From: Ostrinia nubilalis | Lineage: Eukaryota; Arthropoda; Insecta; Lepidoptera; Crambidae | DNA: 64,000 nt | Assembly: GCF_963855985.1 (NCBI RefSeq) | Contig: NC_087090.1 | Coordinates: 13,576,501 to 13,640,500 of the forward strand | Direction of reading: 5' to 3' | In this document: piece by piece, positions 60,050-64,000 of the stretch | How the letters are laid out: each line of letters starts with the position of its first letter | Position numbering within the stretch: the first letter of the stretch is position 1 | Notes under the pieces: model-generated | The model's input: the letters and a program-made list of their open reading frames with translations, nothing else | What the model was told of the DNA's origin: nothing | Database searches by the model: none | Made by a program: the position numbers and the translations under genes

Positions 60050-60680
60050 AAAGAATTATTTCGATACGTCAATTAGTTTCCAAGATATTGAATTTTAAAA
60101 GTGCGGGCGGCGGCCGGCCCGCCATTTTATGTGCGTGACGTCATATTACAGTGACTGGCTCATATTTGTATGGGTGGAATCTTGCAAGCTGAATTAAGAC
60201 CCACTTCCAGGCAACCGATTAAACTGAAATTTCGCAAACGCATGTGATTTGGATGACCATGCAATATTATGATGACATGGAGCTGATCTGATGATGGAGC
60301 TGGAAGGTGGCCATAGGAACTCTATAATAAAACGACTTAAATCCATCGAGTTTGGGCTCGTTCGTTTTGTATTGATGAGTACTTTAATTCTATATAGTAA
60401 TCAGGGTCTAATGATGGAGCTGGAAGGTAATTCGCAATAAAACGACACAATCGCATCAAGTTTGGGTTTGGTTCAATTTTAATTTCTGTGATGGGTCTGG
60501 GTGTTAATATGTATAATAAGTTTGTATTTACAAAAAAAAATGCATTTAAGTATGTTTATATCCGTTTTCTAGTGAGCAGACACTGTGAATGTACGTCACG
60601 CGGGGTCACGTGACCGTCGGCGGGAGCCGGGACTCAATATTTAAGAGAACTTTGAATGCCTATAAAATCATAACTACTGG
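60050..60680. repeat. Lepidopteran interspersed repeat with a 120 bp internal tandem unit
   Basis: I recognise the phrase gacatggagctgatctgatg (near 60274) and the 'cataggaactc' and 'ataaaacgac' phrases after it as a widespread lepidopteran repeat. ATGATGGAGCTGGAAGGT occurs at 60291-60308 and again at 60411-60428, giving an internal unit of 120 bp, the second copy more diverged. GC-rich sequence flanks both sides: gtgcgtgacgtcat at 60131-60144, and a loosely inverted match near 60581-60602. Exact ends are uncertain. Confidence 0.55.
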
Positions 60681-63600
60681 GTATTTTTGAATGAAATAAA
60701 AACTAATGTATTTGTAAATGTAAAAGCCTAACTGTAACATAGGTTTCAAGTGATTTTGCATACCTAGTAACATTCTCAATTGTACTGCATCAAACTTAAT
60801 GAATGGCTTCCTCGACCTATGGCCACACAATCGTCTTAATTCTGAGTGGCCTTCGAATAACAGGGGATTGATTAAGGTAATTGATTTAACCAGTTCGACG
60901 CGAGCGATTTGGCATCAATGAAACAGTGCAGCAGCTTTGTTTACTACCAGCAGCATTATTATGAATTGATTTGTATGGTCTTATGGTTTTTGGCAAAGCT
61001 CACCGGATGGTCATGATTTTGTAATGGATATGGTGCACAGTTATTCTGCTTCACATAAAAGTTAAAAACATTCAACGAACAGAGAAATAAAACAGACTGT
61101 AATAATTGTTCCGGTTACCGGTGACCAGGCGCACGCTCGCGATCGCCCGGATTATCCTACTGTGTTCCGCCCGGTCCGGATCCGGAACTTCATCGGTTAT
61201 GACTTCCCTCCCCCATTATGCGATCGCTCGATCGTGATGACTTTCGTGAGACGGATATCGCATTACTTTGATAAACAACTAAGCACATTAATAACACTAA
61301 ATATATTATGTATAGAAATAATTCATTCGTTTAAATAAAAAGATTGTACATTACAAAGTTTACTGTGTTCTGCAAAATAGTTGCCGAAACAGTGATTGAT
61401 TTATAAAGTTAGACCTAAATAATACGCAAGTAACTATCCCAAATTCGATCCTTTACTATACTATTAAGGGTACCTTGAAAGTTGTTTTCTACTCCGTTCC
61501 TTTTGGCGATGCCAAAACAGTCGACCACTAATGGGAAAAGTTGCGATCTTCACGCTTCCGGAGGCTGCAGCCGTACCACTTATTACGAAGATATTGGCCC
61601 CCTAATTGTTATTAGTATTGTATCTATTAATAATAATATCACGACATTATTGGAGTCCCATTTATCGAAGAAATAACCTTTGTGGCAATTTATTAATTTT
61701 CGTCTCTTTCTGTTTCAGGTAATTATATGACCATCATATTACATCTTTACACGGATTAACTCAAGGTTTGCCGTTAACATTTTATTTAATTTTAATACTT
61801 CTCAAGCACTTGAACAAATTATAATGTGTGCTGGCTGTGTTACGTTTACCTATCAGAGTAAACATGCTTTACATATTTGGGCCATCAGGTGACATGTGCC
61901 AGAAATTATAGTTCTTTCGTGTTTGATTATTCCAAGATAAAACTATCTCGCAAGTCGTTCTAACAACAAAATATTTATCAGATTTATGGACTGAAACGTA
62001 TTTTTGGGTAGGCATAACGCGTAATTTATAGTTTGGTTAATTTATTTGCCCATTTAACGACGAATGTAGATAAAAAAGCCATAATGTCTTCACTGACCGA
62101 TAAAAACCTTTCGTCTTATTTTTTATTGTGAGGTTGTAATATAAAAATGTTTAAAATTTACTTTTAGCTTTTTCAGTATACTATTATGTTGAATCTTTTT
62201 TTAAATTTTCCTTTAATTTGCATGGCTCGTTAACTCTATCGTTTGTGCGCTTTTAAAAACGTCATTAGAATAATGGCACTTCGAATGGCAGCTCTAGGCT
62301 GGCTAAGCTGGCTTGTCAAGACTCCACTTTGACGTGTGAAGTGAAGGCCGTGGCTGATGGGCGGAGGGACATCTCTAGTCTATCGTATTTACCTTAGTGC
62401 TTCGCGTTTACTCGGTTCGTTGCTTCGGCTCGAGTGCAGCGGGCACTCTTAAATTGTTTACGTCTCCCTGCCTCGCTTTCCTCGGACGAATGCCGCTTTT
62501 GTAGCGCTTTTCTCGCTTTCGCGCTCATCGAACAGTGCTGAAATAAAATCTAATGAAAACTCTTCTCTCACGGATATAAGGGCACCATTCCACGACGATT
62601 CAGTATTTTTAGTCAGTTTTTTTTTATAGTAACCGTCATAAATGTTCTCAATTTACGCAATACATGCATGCAGTGCATATGATTAACTTACTCATTATGT
62701 AGTATATTTATGTAGGTAATTAAGTCCTATCAATTAAAATAAAATAGGTGTGTTTGTTTTATAATTTGTTTACAATAATAAATCTGTTATTGGTTAGTTA
62801 TATGACGGACTCGACGTAATATGTCTAGCTGTTAAGACCGAGACTAATGGTACTTGAACGTAGATTGTTCCAAGAGATATTGTTGCCACAGATATGCCAT
62901 AGGTAAAGCGCTGGCAACTTTGTAACGAATGACTGATAGCTGATAGTTCTAAACCTAGCTCGCTGGGGGCAACATGTGAATTACGTAGATCGATTCCAAA
63001 CCTTGATTATAGAGCGAAAGCTATTTATAATGCTCAGACTGCGACTATTCCAGCATTTCCAGCCCAAACAAACAAATCTACAATGTTATTGCAAAAGTTA
63101 TTATAAAAGGTCGTGAAAAATAATAATCCTAAACTCGGTAAAACTTCTACAAAAAACTACTTTATGCATTCTCTTCAGTAGATTTATTTTCAAACTACAA
63201 TGTAAATCGCAGTGAATTGCGGAGAGTGGCCGGATTGTTTACAATGCCAGCCGGTAAATTTACTGTCACTGACAGAATAAATAAAAGAAACGCCGTGTGC
63301 TCCATATTGTATCCCGTCCGCACGTTCTGGGCTCGGTGAATATTTGGACCAACAAAAAGACAGATGGTGCTCAAGCGAAAGTAGACTCCACTATTTTAGC
63401 ATAAAGGTATCATAATCCGTCTCAGTTGTCGTTTTGATGAAAATAAGCGGGTTAGGCTTAGACCTCATTTGTGTAGCAGGCTAGGTAAACGAATTTTGCC
63501 TCAAATAATATTGTGATTGTTTATAACTCACTATCGATATCGAAATCGTTTGTTTGTGTAAGTTGTGAATGACTAAGATGGAATGGGCGAACTTGACAAA

Positions 63601-64000
63601 CATTAACCGACACCGTATCGTAAACAACAACAGAGACGGCCATGTTATCGTTCCATTTCCACGGCTTATTATGTTTTCCTACATAAATAAATAGGTGGTA
63701 AGCCGCGGATCCCTCTTTCATTTCGTACGCTTTTCGGGCTCTTAGATATTATTTTATATTATAATTTTCACTGTAAAAGTGCCCTCGGCAACGTCTTTCA
63801 GCGATTTGGTGTTGAGTTGCTAAAGCCTGCGAGATTTAGAAAACTCGTTTTCCTCTGTTAGATTTCTTTCTATTACGCCTTTTTCATTTTACCTCTTATA
63901 TTGTTAATAGACATGCAAATCCTTGGGGCCTTGAAACAATAAGTAACATAATAAAACGCTGAAAATAAAACAATCACGAATCATTCGAACGAAATTAAAT
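60681..64000. other. Kinase intron, right edge
   Basis: AT-rich with a GC-richer patch at about 62280-62530. I see no exon continuing the kinase domain, no RNA gene and no transposon ORF. The small ORFs at 61482-61676 and 63521-63721 look random. Confidence 0.4.

Overview
This is a eukaryotic window, very probably from a moth or butterfly (Lepidoptera). It is AT-rich, genes are split by introns with GT/AG junctions, and it carries interspersed repeats I recognise as lepidopteran (1-200, about 365-780, 2909-3286, 60050-60680). The genes are ordinary animal genes: a group II amino-acid decarboxylase, ARGLU1, two TTLL3-type tubulin glycylases and a GCK-III (Ste20) kinase. No bacterial features are present.

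Layout. 1-1645: the first two coding exons of an aromatic amino-acid decarboxylase, minus strand, running off the left edge. 2909-3286: a MITE. 4114-6316: a complete five-exon ARGLU1 gene, minus strand, 254 aa, with a candidate poison exon at 5009-5088. 6819-10373 and 10986-16060: two tandem, same-strand TTLL3-like genes with models of 895 and 880 aa. Their exon structures differ sharply: the left copy lacks five introns present in the right copy. 16061-17803: the shared upstream region between the right TTLL3 gene (minus) and the kinase gene (plus). 17804-38060 and beyond: the 5' part of a GCK-III kinase gene. It has a tiny first coding exon (MAFSE), a possible alternative 97-codon first exon at 33233-33523, and the first kinase-domain exon at 37836-38060. 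I could not find the next kinase exon before the right edge, so from 38061 on the window appears to be one giant intron.

The kinase introns hold the most unusual DNA. Between 24.35 and 29.84 kb lie three unrelated-in-sequence but similarly built elements. Each is bounded by inverted repeats and filled with many copies of its own 11-15 bp word. They are a 1.4 kb element with TTTCGGGTGTTAC, a 0.96 kb element with CATAGCAATAC in mirror-image arrangement, and a 263 bp hairpin with GGTCCCAGTCGCCGG. At 53713-58441 a complete Copia-type LTR retrotransposon sits in the sense orientation. Its two 224 bp LTRs look identical, it has a 5 bp target duplication, and its 1349-codon ORF is uninterrupted, so it inserted very recently.

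Functionally, the TTLL3 pair modifies axonemal and sperm tubulin, ARGLU1 is a nuclear splicing and transcription co-factor, and the kinase acts in cell-polarity, Golgi and junction signalling. I see no sign that these neighbours form a functional unit beyond the tandem TTLL3 duplication and the shared TTLL3/kinase upstream region. Exon boundaries were worked out by hand from splice consensus, reading frame and family resemblance; they are predictions without transcript support.
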